This document shows, piece by piece, positions 36,041-47,206 of a DNA stretch of 64,000 nucleotides. How positions within the stretch are numbered: position 1 is the first letter of the stretch; every line of letters begins with the position of its first letter. The translations under genes were made by a program, and so were the position numbers. This DNA is from Yersinia thracica (GTDB taxonomy: Bacteria > Pseudomonadota > Gammaproteobacteria > Enterobacterales > Enterobacteriaceae). The stretch is taken from positions 62,001-126,000 of the forward strand of contig NZ_CABHXX010000030.1 in assembly GCF_902170565.1 (NCBI RefSeq). Direction: 5' to 3'. The notes beneath the pieces are model-generated. The model ran no database searches, was not told the origin of the DNA, and saw only the letters and a program-made list of their open reading frames with translations.

Positions 36041-36829
36041 TTATTTTGAATGGTTATAGGCGGATAACACTTGTGGTAACAATCTCGCCAGTCGCTTTGC
36101 CCACTGTTCCTGCCCATCGGGTTGAGCAATAAAATCCTGACGAATTTCTATTCCTACATAAGGTAAATGGCGCTGTTCTGCATGAAATGGCAAAGTGAAA
36201 TCGGTGGCATCTGTCATGGCGTAAGGTTGGTTAACGCCGACATTTAAGGCACCATCTTGCTGTAAAAATGCCACTAACTGCAAAGAAAACTCAGGATTAC
36301 GGTTAAACAAAGTTCCAATTTGCCACGGGCGTGAAATGTTTTTAAACGACGGGGTAAAGCTGTGCATGGAAATAATGACACTGGCCTGGCCGCTATCATG
36401 GCGCTGATTAAGTGTCTGTGTAATTAAGTCATGATAAGGCTGGAATACCTCCGTTCGACGGGCTTGCGCCTCTTCCACCGTGACACCAATATTGCGTGGG
36501 ACTCGCGTATTTTCCGAAATTTCAGGAATAGAACTGGCAATACCGGGCGTGCGGTTACAATCAATCACTAAGCGCGAGTAACGCTGATGAATCAATGTTG
36601 CATCCAAATATTGGCTAAGTAATTTCGCGGTAGCCAATGAGCCTATATCCCAGCCAATATGGCGGTCAATTTCCCCGGCAGGTAATCCCAAATCCCCAAG
36701 TTGAGCGGGAATACGCTGCCCGGCATGGTCTGCCAGCAAGATAAAAGGTGAGCAGCCCTCTGGGCGTTCAATGGCCGCTGCCGGAGGTTCGCCATCACGT
36801 AATAAAGGAATCAAAGTAACATTGGACAT
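36041..36829 (-). CDS. N-formylglutamate amidohydrolase family protein
   Basis: 262 residues. The family motifs are ILLADHAGQRIP, HIGWDIGS, SRLVIDCNR and SMHSFTP, with the His/Asp/Glu residues of a zinc hydrolase. Named activity is formylglutamate to glutamate plus formate, the last step of one histidine degradation route, but no hut genes are nearby and many stand-alone members have no tested substrate. It is divergent from ogt. Confidence 0.85.
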   Translation of the reverse strand: MSNVTLIPLLRDGEPPAAAIERPEGCSPFILLADHAGQRIPAQLGDLGLPAGEIDRHIGWDIGSLATAKLLSQYLDATLIHQRYSRLVIDCNRTPGIASSIPEISENTRVPRNIGVTVEEAQARRTEVFQPYHDLITQTLNQRHDSGQASVIISMHSFTPSFKNISRPWQIGTLFNRNPEFSLQLVAFLQQDGALNVGVNQPYAMTDATDFTLPFHAEQRHLPYVGIEIRQDFIAQPDGQEQWAKRLARLLPQVLSAYNHSK

Positions 36830-37071
36830 GAATTGAATACCTGATATGAATGGATTTCGTAAATAACAGACTTTTATCCTAGCGGCTTATGCTCACTTCG
36901 CCCACCCCGACCTTATACCTAAACTTTATGGTTTATGCGATTAGCCCCGCAATAACAGCAGGTTTTTACTTTTCGTTCCTGATAGTCCTCTATTGATGTT
37001 ATTTTTCATGTAATAATCTTCGGCAAATTTTTATTTGTACTTAAGCCGTGGTCGCAAAGTCGTGGAGAACT

Positions 37072-37590
37072 ATGGAAACGTTTTTAATTGATCGGATGGC
37101 AACCCCACAGGGTGAACTGTTATTAATTGCAGACGAAGAAAACCGGCTACGCGCCATTGATTGGACGGATCATTATGAGCGCCTGATGAAACTGCTGCGC
37201 AATCATTACGGCACCCATACCTTTACCCTAGTGGAGAAACGTAATCCCGGAGGGTTAAGTGACTGCATGCAGCGCTATTTTGCCGGTGAGCTGAGTGTTA
37301 TAGATAATTTACCCGTGAAAACAGCCGGTACTGACTTCCAGCGTCAGGTGTGGGAGCAACTGCGTAAAATCCCCTGCGGTGAAACCATGACTTATGGCGA
37401 ATTAGCAAAACGCATTAACCGCCCCACAGCTTCGCGGGCTGTCGGGATGGCTAATGGCTTGAATCCCATCTCAATTGTTGTCCCTTGCCATAGGGTCATT
37501 GGGCAGCAAGGTGCATTGACTGGCTATGCCGGTGGTATCGAGCGAAAACGCTGGCTATTAATGCATGAGGGCTATCTTTTAGCACGCTAA
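37072..37590 (+). CDS. ogt: Methylated-DNA-[protein]-cysteine S-methyltransferase Ogt
   Basis: 172 residues from ATG 37072 (GGAG site), matching E. coli Ogt (171 aa). The methyl-acceptor Cys139 is in NPISIVVPCHRVIG; the DNA-binding helix lies in YGELAKRINRPTASRAVG. It repairs O6-alkylguanine and O4-alkylthymine by suicide transfer. An eight-codon upstream extension exists but lacks support. It lies 72 bp upstream of fnr on the same strand, as in E. coli. Confidence 0.95.
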   Translation: METFLIDRMATPQGELLLIADEENRLRAIDWTDHYERLMKLLRNHYGTHTFTLVEKRNPGGLSDCMQRYFAGELSVIDNLPVKTAGTDFQRQVWEQLRKIPCGETMTYGELAKRINRPTASRAVGMANGLNPISIVVPCHRVIGQQGALTGYAGGIERKRWLLMHEGYLLAR

Positions 37591-37630
37591 CTATTCTTGC
37601 TCTTATCAGACGCAAGAAAAGATGTTAAAA

Positions 37631-37644
37631 TTGACGCATATCAA
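37631..37644. promoter_or_regulatory. FNR box in the fnr leader
   Basis: TTGACGCATATCAA matches the FNR consensus TTGAY-N4-ATCAA. It lies 18 bp before the fnr ATG, consistent with the negative autoregulation known in E. coli. Confidence 0.8.
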
Positions 37645-37662
37645 TATTATTGGGAATACCCT

Positions 37663-38415
37663 ATGATCCCGGAAAAACGCGTAATCCGACGTATTCAGTC
37701 TGGTGGTTGTGCAATCCATTGTCAGGATTGCAGTATCAGCCAGCTCTGTATTCCTTTTACTTTGAATGAAAACGAGCTGGACCAGCTCGACAATATCATT
37801 GAAAGAAAAAAACCTATTCAGAAAGGACAGGCGCTGTTTAAAGCAGGTGATGAGCTTAAATCACTGTATGCCATCCGTTCCGGGACCATCAAAAGCTACA
37901 CCATTACCGAAGAAGGTGATGAGCAAATTACCGGTTTCCATTTGGCGGGTGATTTAGTCGGTTTTGATGCCATCAGTAACCTACAGCATCCAAGCTTTGC
38001 GCAAGCCCTCGAAACATCAATGGTTTGCGAAATCCCGTTTGATACACTGGATGACTTATCCGGCAAAATGCCAAATCTGCGCCAACAAATGATGCGTCTA
38101 ATGAGTGGTGAGATTAAAGGTGATCAAGACATGATTTTACTGCTTTCTAAAAAGAATGCAGAAGAGCGTCTGGCGGCCTTTATTTATAATCTCTCTCGCC
38201 GTTTTGCTCAGCGCGGTTTCTCACCACGTGAATTCCGTCTCACTATGACTCGTGGCGATATCGGCAACTATTTGGGTCTGACGGTAGAAACTATCAGCCG
38301 CTTGTTGGGCCGTTTCCAGAAAAGCGATATTCTGAGTGTGAAAGGTAAATATATTACTATCGAGAATACCGAAGCACTGGCTAAGCTGGCGGGTAACCCA
38401 AGACCTGGTCTTTAA
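37663..38415 (+). CDS. fnr: FNR, anaerobic global regulator
   Basis: 250 residues, nearly identical to E. coli FNR. The N-terminal [4Fe-4S] cysteines are Cys20, Cys23 and Cys29 ([14 protein letters not shown]) with Cys122 (SMVCEIPF). The cyclic-nucleotide-like barrel, dimer helix and C-terminal HTH ([20 protein letters not shown]) follow. It switches on anaerobic respiration and fermentation genes when oxygen is absent. The start is set by homology at ATG 37663; 22 open codons upstream contain the FNR box. Confidence 0.98.
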   Translation: MIPEKRVIRRIQSGGCAIHCQDCSISQLCIPFTLNENELDQLDNIIERKKPIQKGQALFKAGDELKSLYAIRSGTIKSYTITEEGDEQITGFHLAGDLVGFDAISNLQHPSFAQALETSMVCEIPFDTLDDLSGKMPNLRQQMMRLMSGEIKGDQDMILLLSKKNAEERLAAFIYNLSRRFAQRGFSPREFRLTMTRGDIGNYLGLTVETISRLLGRFQKSDILSVKGKYITIENTEALAKLAGNPRPGL

Positions 38416-38423
38416 TTTCAAGC

Positions 38424-38575
38424 ATACCCACCAAGTTCCAATATGTAGAGTGAGTCTCAAGGATGAGGCTCATCAATCCCGGTGAGCTGACTTATATTGT
38501 AAGGTCAAGGCCCGTCAGTGATTCGGAGGATTAAGGGCAACCAATACACTACAACTTTAAAGCTGACAGATATAT
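38424..38575. repeat. Degenerate ERIC element between fnr and uspE
   Basis: The stretch shares TGAGTCTCAAGGATGAGGCT (38451-38470), GAGCTGACTTATATT and the right part CCAAYACA...ACTT-AA with the ERIC unit at 63235. The ends read ATACCC and a weak GATATA. Several arms no longer pair, so this is an old copy. Confidence 0.65.
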
Positions 38576-38670
38576 TATTGCTCTGGTTCATTCTCTCGCC
38601 TGTCCTCTTTCACTTTCATGGTTTACTCTTTAACTAACATACTGTTAATTCACGGTTGTAAGGAGACTCT

Positions 38671-39627
38671 ATGGCAAAGTATCAGAATATTCTGGTTGCT
38701 ATTGACCCCAATCAGGATGATCAACCTGCATTAAGACGTGCAGTCTATCTTGTGCGGCGCAACGGCGGCACAATCAAAGCATTTTTAGCTATTTATGATT
38801 TGTCTTATGATATGACCACCCTGCTGTCACCCGATGAGCGCACCGCTATGCGCAAAGGGGTTATCAGCCAACGCTCAGCTTGGATAAACGAGCAGTGCCG
38901 GTTTTATCTTGATGAAGGGATACCGATTGAAATCAAAGTGGTATGGCACAATCGGCCCTACGAAGCCATGATTCAGGAAGTCCTGAAATTTAAGCACGAT
39001 TTATTGCTAAAAATGGCGCACCAACATGACCGTCTGGAGTCGATTATCTTCACCCCGACTGACTGGCATTTATTGCGTAAATGTCCCTGCCCGGTGTGGA
39101 TGGTAAAAGACCAACCTTGGCCGGAAGGTGGCACGGCACTGGTGGCCGTCAACCTTTCAAGCGAAGACCCGCTGCATGACCCACTCAATTTACGTTTAGT
39201 GAAAGAAACCCGAGAACTTGCTGAAAGTCTCAACCAAACTCAAGTGCATTTGATAAGCGCCTATCCGGTCACCCCCATTAATATCGCCATCGAATTACCT
39301 GATTTTGATCCGAGTGTCTATAACGATGCTATTCGCGGTCAGCATTTGGTCGCAATGAAAGCACTGCGCCAACAGTTTGGTATTGATGAAAAATTCACTC
39401 ATGTAGAAAAAGGTTTGCCCGAAGAAGTTATTCCTGATCTCGCTGAACATTTACGGGCTGGAGTAGTGGTTTTGGGGACTTTGGGGCGTACAGGACTATC
39501 TGCCGCCTTTATTGGGAATACAACAGAGCATGTGATCGATCATCTTAAATGTGATTTGTTAGCGATTAAACCGGATGGTTTTACTTGCCCGGTGGAAAAT
39601 AATGAAGGCCAAGAAGATATCGAATAA
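38671..39627 (+). CDS. uspE: Tandem universal stress protein UspE
   Basis: 318 residues made of two Usp domains (about 1-150 and 155-305), matching E. coli UspE (316 aa). The first starts [16 protein letters not shown]; the second ends [20 protein letters not shown], with the G-2x-G-9x-G(S/T)-type nucleotide loop. UspE affects motility, adhesion and oxidative stress survival. Its place beside fnr is conserved in enterobacteria. A KOPS motif lies inside (39085-39092). Confidence 0.96.
   Translation: MAKYQNILVAIDPNQDDQPALRRAVYLVRRNGGTIKAFLAIYDLSYDMTTLLSPDERTAMRKGVISQRSAWINEQCRFYLDEGIPIEIKVVWHNRPYEAMIQEVLKFKHDLLLKMAHQHDRLESIIFTPTDWHLLRKCPCPVWMVKDQPWPEGGTALVAVNLSSEDPLHDPLNLRLVKETRELAESLNQTQVHLISAYPVTPINIAIELPDFDPSVYNDAIRGQHLVAMKALRQQFGIDEKFTHVEKGLPEEVIPDLAEHLRAGVVVLGTLGRTGLSAAFIGNTTEHVIDHLKCDLLAIKPDGFTCPVENNEGQEDIE
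39085..39092 (-). promoter_or_regulatory. KOPS motif pointing toward dif
   Basis: CCCTGCCC on the plus strand, i.e. GGGCAGGG directed leftward to dif. Confidence 0.6.
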
Positions 39628-39666
39628 CTCCTTTCTCACACGCTCCTCTGATTAAATCCAAAAAAA

Positions 39667-39686
39667 AGGGCCACCACGGTGGCCCT
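39667..39686 (-). terminator. pntB terminator, distal copy
   Basis: Perfect stem AGGGCCACCACGGTGGCCCT. On the minus strand it is followed by TTTTTTT (39660-39666), so this copy terminates pntAB; it may also stop uspE transcripts on the other strand. An identical 20-base copy lies at 39852-39871. Confidence 0.85.
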
Positions 39687-39871
39687 GAGGTTATTGACAA
39701 AGTGCCTGCAGCGGTGAAAACAGGCAGATCGTAAAGACGCCGTCAATACATCCATGTAGGCTCGAGCCGCGCCATCCCTGGCGCGGACGCTTTACTCTTC
39801 TGCCCGTCCTCACCACCCGAGATCGAGTCATTGGGGTTTGTCAGCAGTCTGAGGGCCACCACGGTGGCCCT
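39667..39871. repeat. YPAL element with duplicated terminator target
   Basis: A 165-bp core (39687-39851) is bounded by two identical 20-base copies of the pntB terminator stem (39667-39686 and 39852-39871). Its ends are imperfect inverted repeats (GAGGTTATTGACAAA and TTTGTCAGCAGTCTG). The core is itself foldable, with a central GCGCCATCCCTGGCGC stem. A second core of the same length and near-identical sequence is at 44513-44677. Size, terminator targeting and target duplication match the published YPAL miniature insertions of yersiniae. Confidence 0.85.
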
Positions 39872-39892
39872 TAATCAAAGACTACAGCGCCA

Positions 39893-41284
39893 TTACAACG
39901 CGCGTAAAATTGCCTCTACGCTGTCTTTGGCATCGCCAAATAACATTTGAGTATTGTCTTTGAAGAACAATGGGTTTTGTACGCCAGCATAGCCGGTGTT
40001 CATTGACCGTTTAAAGGCGATAACATTTTGCGCTTTCCATACTTCCAGCACTGGCATACCTGCAATCGGGCTGCGAGGATCTTCAAGTGCTGCAGGGTTT
40101 ACCGTGTCGTTAGCACCAATAACCAGTACGACGTCAGTGCTTGGGAAATCATCATTGATTTCATCCATTTCCAGCACCACATCATAAGGCACTTTGGCTT
40201 CAGCCAATAACACGTTCATATGGCCTGGTAAGCGCCCTGCTACTGGGTGAATACCAAAACGCACTTTGATACCCCGTGCTTGCAGTTTTGCTGTAATGTC
40301 AGCCACCGGATATTGTGCCTGTGCCACCGCCATACCATATCCAGGGGTGATGATGACCGAGCTGGCATTTTTCAGCAGCTCGGCCACTTCTTCCGCGTTA
40401 GTTTCACGGTATTCACCCATTTCTTCAGCATCACCGGTGGAAGAACCATCGGTACCGAAGCCACCGGCAATCACGCTGATGAACGAACGGTTCATCGCTT
40501 TACACATGATGTACGACAGGATAGCACCGGAAGAACCCACTAACGCACCGGTCACAATCAGCAAGTCATTGCTGAGCATGAAACCTGCGGCCGCCGCGGC
40601 CCAACCGGAGTAGGAGTTCAGCATCGAAACCACAACCGGCATATCAGCACCACCGATGGATGCCACCAGATGCCAACCGAAGCCCAAAGCAATCACGGTC
40701 ATCAATAGTAATGCAACCACTTGCAGGGCCACGCTATCTGTCTTGACGAACATAATCATCAGCAGGAATGAAACAACCAGCGCCACCAGATTTAACTTAT
40801 GGCGTTGTGGCAGCATCAGCGGTTTGGATGAGATAATTCCACGTAATTTACCGAAGGCAACAATTGAACCAGTAAATGTTACCGCCCCGATAAAGATACC
40901 CAGGAACACTTCGGTTAGATGGATATTCACCATCACCGCATCCATGACCTCGGCACCATGATCCAGATAGCTGTTAAAGCCAACCAGAACGGCTGCCAGA
41001 CCCACGAAGCTGTGCAGAATCGCTACCAGTTCCGGCATTTCGGTCATTTCGACTTTCTTCGCCAGATAAATACCCATCGCCCCACCAATTACCATGGCAA
41101 TGATAATCCAGGCAACATTCCCTGAATCTGGCCCCAGAATGGTCGCGATAAGTGCGATGGCCATACCGGTTACACCGAAAGTGTTACCTTGTTTGGATGT
41201 TTCGTGGCGCGACAGCCCAGCCAAACTGAAAATAAATAAAATCGCAGCAACTATGTACGCAGCTGTAACGAGACCACTAGACAT
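39893..41284 (-). CDS. pntB: NAD(P) transhydrogenase beta subunit
   Basis: 463 residues, matching E. coli PntB (462 aa). About nine membrane helices fill residues 1-260; the C-terminal dIII domain (about 285-463) binds NADP(H), seen as [18 protein letters not shown] and [10 protein letters not shown]. With PntA it forms the proton-driven transhydrogenase making NADPH from NADH in the inner membrane. It follows pntA by 61 bp, longer than usual. Confidence 0.97.
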   Translation of the reverse strand: MSSGLVTAAYIVAAILFIFSLAGLSRHETSKQGNTFGVTGMAIALIATILGPDSGNVAWIIIAMVIGGAMGIYLAKKVEMTEMPELVAILHSFVGLAAVLVGFNSYLDHGAEVMDAVMVNIHLTEVFLGIFIGAVTFTGSIVAFGKLRGIISSKPLMLPQRHKLNLVALVVSFLLMIMFVKTDSVALQVVALLLMTVIALGFGWHLVASIGGADMPVVVSMLNSYSGWAAAAAGFMLSNDLLIVTGALVGSSGAILSYIMCKAMNRSFISVIAGGFGTDGSSTGDAEEMGEYRETNAEEVAELLKNASSVIITPGYGMAVAQAQYPVADITAKLQARGIKVRFGIHPVAGRLPGHMNVLLAEAKVPYDVVLEMDEINDDFPSTDVVLVIGANDTVNPAALEDPRSPIAGMPVLEVWKAQNVIAFKRSMNTGYAGVQNPLFFKDNTQMLFGDAKDSVEAILRAL

Positions 41285-41345
41285 CAGTTACCCCTTCATT
41301 CTTATAAGTCATGGTGTTATACCCACTGAGTTTTCACCGGGAAAA

Positions 41346-42929
<1,584 letters not shown>

Positions 42930-42951
42930 TTATGGGTGTTAGCGGCGCTCA

Positions 42952-42965
42952 TTGACTCACATCAA
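42952..42965. promoter_or_regulatory. FNR-type site upstream of pntA
   Basis: TTGACTCACATCAA fits TTGAY-N4-ATCAA. It lies 80 bp from the pntA ATG, a position suited to activation or repression. Confidence 0.6.
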
Positions 42966-43214
42966 TGATTTATGTCAGTGCATCGGGAGCGACCTACCTG
43001 TAACGCCAATTAATTCGGATATGCTCAGTTCTTTTGGTTACTGACAAACCTGCTTAGTTACGGCTCCCTATAACCTACTGAAAATGTGACTTATGATCCA
43101 TATCTGTATGCAGTTCTGAAGCAGTTTTTGCACTAAAACTGGCAGGCGGAAAGAACTCTGTATAATTCACTATAAAAATAATATTTACTAGCGGCTTGTC
43201 CTGCAAGTTTGAGC

Positions 43215-43233
43215 CAAAATAATAATCATTAGT
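43215..43233. promoter_or_regulatory. Fur-box-like sequence
   Basis: CAAAATAATAATCATTAGT agrees with the 19-bp Fur consensus at 14 positions. It is almost 300 bp from ydgH, so its target is unclear. Confidence 0.3.
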
Positions 43234-43515
43234 ATAATAAGGCAACCCAGTGATGGTACGGCATCAGGTTAGAATAATGTAAATAATCCGTGCTTATGAC
43301 GTTAAAGCCATTATTCGTAAAGCTTATCTCTATTCTTCATGTAAAGTGCTAGCCGGTCTAACTTCGGAGTTCATATATTTAGTCATATAAATTATTTAGT
43401 CATATAAATTGCGGAGACACCCGCCATTATTACATGTAATAATCATCTGCTATTCTGTTACACATCAATTGTTCCGCATGTATCAACGTTAATGCGCAAG
43501 GCGAAAGGATTTTTT

Positions 43516-44469
43516 ATGAAGCTGAAATACACGATCATCGCGTCGGCATTGCTATCACTCTCGGCGCTTTCTGCTGCACATGCGGCAAAAGAGCTCACAC
43601 CAGAGCAAGCAGCAGCCATTAAGCCATTTGATCGTATTACTATTACCGGCAGATTTAATGCAATCAATGAAGCCGCCGATGCAGTATCCCGTCGTGCTGA
43701 TAAGTTGGGCGCTGATTCGTTCTATATTCAAGATCTCAACAGCAACGGCAATGGTGGCAACTGGCGTGTAACGGCCGATGTTTATCATAAAGATGCCGAG
43801 GAAGTGAGCAAAGAGACTCAGTATCGTATCTTTAATGGCATCAAAGAATTACCAAAAACAGAAGCCTACATTTTGCAACCTTATGACACCGTCTCTGTCA
43901 GTGGTTTCTTCCGTAGCCAGCCAGATATTAACGATGCTATTTCCAAAGCAGCAAAAGAGAAAGGCGCATACTCCTTCTTCATCGTGCGCCAGGTTGATGC
44001 TAACCAAGGTGGCAACCAGTTCGTGACGGCGTATGTTTATAAAGAAGATGCGGCCAAACGCACAGTGCAAAGCCCAGATGTGATTCCTGCAGATTCAGAT
44101 GCTGGCCGCGCAGCACTGGCGGCTGGTGGCGCTGCTGCGGCAAATGTTGAAATTCCGGGCGTCGCCTCTTCAGGTACACCAAGTGCTGATGTGGGCCGTT
44201 TCTTTGAGACGCAATCATCCACAGGTAAGCGTTACACCGTCACGCTGAATGATGGTACTCAGATTCAGGAATTAAACAATACCACTGCCGCGCAGATGGT
44301 GCCGTTTGACTCTATTACCTTCAGCGGTCACTACAACAGCATGACCGACGTTTCCCATGAAGTGGCTAAGCGCGCTGCGGCTAAAGGAGCGAAGTATTAT
44401 CATGTTACTCGCCAGTGGCAGAACCAAAGCGGTGGTAACCTGAGTATTAGCGCTGACTTGTTTAAATAA
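43516..44469 (+). CDS. ydgH: YdgH, periplasmic protein with three DUF1471 repeats
   Basis: 317 residues from ATG 43516 (AAGGA site seven bases upstream), matching E. coli YdgH (314 aa). A signal peptide (about 1-22) is followed by three DUF1471/YdgH-BhsA-McbA domains: FDRITITGRFNAINEA, YDTVSVSGFFRSQPDI and FDSITFSGHYNSMTDV. Single-domain relatives act in stress, biofilm and envelope responses. It is divergent from pntA. YPAL elements are inserted in its terminator. Confidence 0.95.
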   Translation: MKLKYTIIASALLSLSALSAAHAAKELTPEQAAAIKPFDRITITGRFNAINEAADAVSRRADKLGADSFYIQDLNSNGNGGNWRVTADVYHKDAEEVSKETQYRIFNGIKELPKTEAYILQPYDTVSVSGFFRSQPDINDAISKAAKEKGAYSFFIVRQVDANQGGNQFVTAYVYKEDAAKRTVQSPDVIPADSDAGRAALAAGGAAAANVEIPGVASSGTPSADVGRFFETQSSTGKRYTVTLNDGTQIQELNNTTAAQMVPFDSITFSGHYNSMTDVSHEVAKRAAAKGAKYYHVTRQWQNQSGGNLSISADLFK

Positions 44470-44491
44470 GTTTGCGGCGATCGTCATCCTA

Positions 44492-44698
44492 AGGGCAGCC
44501 ATTGGCTGTCCTGAGGTTATTGACAAAGTGCCCGCAGCGGTGAAAACAGGCAGATCGTAAAGACGCCGTCAATACATCCATGTAGGCTCGAGCCGCGCCA
44601 TCCCTGGCGCGGACGCTTTACTCTTCTGCCCGTTCTCACCACCCGAGATCGAGTCATCGGGGTTCGTCATCAGTCTGAGGGTAGCCATTAGCTACCCT
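44492..44698. repeat. YPAL element in the ydgH terminator
   Basis: A 165-bp core (44513-44677), almost the same as the core at 39687, lies between 21-base stems AGGGCAGCC-ATT-GGCTGTCCT (44492-44512) and AGGGTAGCCATTAGCTACCCT (44678-44698). The flanking stems are related but diverged from each other. Relative to its upstream gene the core is in the opposite orientation to the pntB copy. Confidence 0.82.
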
Positions 44699-44849
44699 CA
44701 GGTTAATGACAAAGCTCTGGATAACTCAGTGATTTAAGGGTTTACCGCACCTAGGGGCGCTTCGGTCGCTTACGCGACTACGACCCCAACGGCACGATTC
44801 CCCTTCATTTGATTTTGTCAGCAGTCTGAGGGTAGCCATTAGCTACCCT
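44678..44849. repeat. Short YPAL-like variant in tandem
   Basis: A 130-bp core (44699-44828) has YPAL-type ends (CAGGTTAATGACAAA and TTTGTCAGCAGTCTG) but an unrelated centre with a foldable GGGGCGCTTCGGTCGC region. It lies between identical 21-base stems (44678-44698 and 44829-44849), the first shared with the preceding YPAL. Confidence 0.75.
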
Positions 44850-44857
44850 TTTTTTAT
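44829..44857 (+). terminator. Distal ydgH terminator
   Basis: AGGGTAGC-CATTA-GCTACCCT followed by a run of T. It is the only one of the three stems after ydgH with a proper T tract, so ydgH transcripts may extend about 380 bases past the stop. Confidence 0.85.
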
Positions 44858-45069
44858 CTGTCAGCGCGGGCGATTTACCTGATGAATGCCGACTGAATAA
44901 TTTTTTGCCCAAATCGCATAACCAATCATTGCATGATCGCCTCCCACTCCGTAAAATCGCCCGAAAATTATAGGGCTATTATCTGTCAATTATTGATAAA
45001 TTAGCCTCATATAATGCTACTTACAAGCCATTAACCATTCATTAATACTCTAAAAACCAGGATTCATAA

Positions 45070-46461
45070 TTGGAAAGAAAACTCGGCCTGACGGCGCTCA
45101 CCGCGCTGGTTCTCAGTTCAATGCTGGGTGCAGGTGTCTTCAGTTTGCCACAAAATATGGCTGAAGTTGCCAGCCCAGCGGCCTTGCTCATTGGCTGGGG
45201 TATTACCGGGGTGGGGATCGTTTTTTTGGCTTTTGCCATGTTACTGTTAACGCGCCTGCGCCCAGATCTGGATGGCGGAATATTCACCTATGCCAAAGAA
45301 GGCTTTGGTGATCTTATTGGCTTTTTCTCCGCGTGGGGTTACTGGTTGTGCGCCGTCATTGCCAATGTCTCTTACTTGGTGATTGTTTTTGCCGCATTGA
45401 GCTTTTTTACCGATAAGTCTGGCAGCATTGTCTTTGGCGAGGGAAATACCTGGCAGGCGCTACTGGGCGCATCTTTCCTGTTGTGGATGGTTCATGCATT
45501 GGTATTGCGTGGCGTTCAAACTGCCGCCAGTATCAACCTGGCCGCGACACTGGCAAAACTGTTGCCCATCGGCGGCTTTATTGTTTTAGCCGGCATGGCG
45601 TTCAGTCTCGATACCTTTAGCGTTGATTTTACGGGTATTGCCCTACACACCCCGGTTTGGCAGCAAGTGAAAGACACTATGCTAATCACATTATGGGTCT
45701 TTATTGGTGTGGAAGGCGCTGTTGTTGTTTCTGCCAGAGCGCGCAATAAAAAAGATGTTGGCCGGGCGACAATGCTGGCGGTTATCTCAGCTTTATGTGT
45801 TTATCTGCTAATCACTTTATTGTCTCTTGGGGTGGTGCCGCGCGCTGAATTAGCGGGTATGCGGAACCCATCCATGGCGGGCATTATGGTGGAGATGATC
45901 GGGCCTTGGGGGGAAGTGATTATTGCCACCGGGCTGATTATTTCGGTGTGCGGCGCTTATCTTAGCTGGACCATTATGGCCGCAGAAGTCCCTATGGTGG
46001 CGGCTAAACATGGGGCATTTCCTAAAATATTCCGACAGCAGAATAAACACAATGCCCCCGCGAAATCACTATGGCTGACTAACTGTGCCGTGCAAGTGGC
46101 GCTGATTCTTATCTGGCTGACGGGCAGTAACTACAACACCTTGCTGACCATTGCATCAGAGATGATTTTAGTGCCCTATTTCCTGGTGGGTGCATTCTTA
46201 TTTAAAGTGGCCCTGAAACGTCAGGACTGGCGATTGATTATTGCCGCCAGTGGCGCCTGTTTGTATGGATTGTGGCTGATTTATGCGGCTGGCTTGCTGT
46301 ATTTGCTGTTATCCGCCCTATTATATGCCCCCGGTTTACTGGTATTTATTTATGCACGTAAAGGGCATGAAGGTCTTCGGCTACTCAATACAGTGGAACG
46401 CGCGGCGATTGGCCTGGTGCTGATTGCGACCATTCCAGCAACCTGGATGGTAATGCATTAA
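45070..46461 (+). CDS. ydgI: YdgI, APC-family basic amino acid antiporter
   Basis: 463 residues with about twelve membrane helices, matching E. coli YdgI (460 aa). It belongs to the APC superfamily, arginine:ornithine antiporter (ArcD-type) group; the first helix carries the backbone-binding GxG break (SSMLGAGVFSLPQNM). The start is TTG 45070 with an AGGA site seven bases upstream; the protein begins ERKLGLTALTALVLSS. The exchanged substrates are not proven. Confidence 0.93.
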   Translation: MERKLGLTALTALVLSSMLGAGVFSLPQNMAEVASPAALLIGWGITGVGIVFLAFAMLLLTRLRPDLDGGIFTYAKEGFGDLIGFFSAWGYWLCAVIANVSYLVIVFAALSFFTDKSGSIVFGEGNTWQALLGASFLLWMVHALVLRGVQTAASINLAATLAKLLPIGGFIVLAGMAFSLDTFSVDFTGIALHTPVWQQVKDTMLITLWVFIGVEGAVVVSARARNKKDVGRATMLAVISALCVYLLITLLSLGVVPRAELAGMRNPSMAGIMVEMIGPWGEVIIATGLIISVCGAYLSWTIMAAEVPMVAAKHGAFPKIFRQQNKHNAPAKSLWLTNCAVQVALILIWLTGSNYNTLLTIASEMILVPYFLVGAFLFKVALKRQDWRLIIAASGACLYGLWLIYAAGLLYLLLSALLYAPGLLVFIYARKGHEGLRLLNTVERAAIGLVLIATIPATWMVMH

Positions 46462-46550
46462 GTCGGAAACACCCGAAAATGGCACGCCAGTGACACTGGC
46501 TGTCCATTTGAATATTGGTTGCAGATAAACTCATCATCTACAAAGACGAT

Positions 46551-46958
46551 TTATTCTCCCGATATGTCCACCGATAAGCATTCGCCCATCTGACTTAGCC
46601 GCATCGACAGCGGGAATTTTTGTTTAATTTCACCGAGTTGTGCAGTTTCCAGAGGGTAAGGTAATTGGATCTCCAATACAGTTATCCCCTGCTGTTCAGC
46701 GAGACGAATCAATCGAATAATATTCGTTTCATCGCTAAGTTGGGTCGATAATACCTGTAGCGCTAAGGCCGTCAGCCGCTCCTGAGGCGTTTTCTCCAAT
46801 GCGGTTTGCGACTTTACCACCATACCAAAAATCGGCATGACGCCATAAATAGCATCAATAAAACCCCACCGTTTCTTGCAAGAAACCGCTAAAAATTCCG
46901 TGTAATCGAAGCAGACTTTTTCATTGTGCGCTGGCACACCAATGTGTTCGCCACTCAT
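46551..46958 (-). CDS. Hypothetical protein
   Basis: 135 residues from ATG 46958 with AAGGA seven bases upstream. It has a moderately hydrophobic N-terminal half with two Cys and a mixed alpha/beta C-terminal half (LEIQLPYPLETAQLGEIKQK). No signal peptide or known motif is visible. In E. coli the equivalent interval between ydgI and rstA holds folM and ydgC; neither is present, and this protein is unrelated to both. Confidence 0.65.
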   Translation of the reverse strand: MSGEHIGVPAHNEKVCFDYTEFLAVSCKKRWGFIDAIYGVMPIFGMVVKSQTALEKTPQERLTALALQVLSTQLSDETNIIRLIRLAEQQGITVLEIQLPYPLETAQLGEIKQKFPLSMRLSQMGECLSVDISGE

Positions 46959-47206
46959 CCCTCAGTCCTTAGCTGATTGACACAGCTATTCATTAATCAT
47001 AAATATTGATATATAAACGATAGGCGCAACTAAATAGAGATGACGATACAATCACTCCCATTAATATAATGAAATGCTTTGCCGGTTGTCTACCAATCAG
47101 TCATAGGCATTGATAACTCATTGGCATTAATAATCAAGTAACGTGCATAGTATTGCTACCAACAGCGCGCTATGCTGAATTCCGGCACTTTTATAAACTG
47201 AAAAAC

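Noticed and set aside
39687-39851. YPAL core as a novel small RNA gene
   Set aside because: Its size, terminator targeting and target duplication fit the published description of YPAL miniature insertions in yersiniae, so it is treated as a known repeat.
44231-44243. Sixth matS candidate in ydgH
   Set aside because: GTTACACCGTCAC has a mismatch at a fixed position of the consensus.
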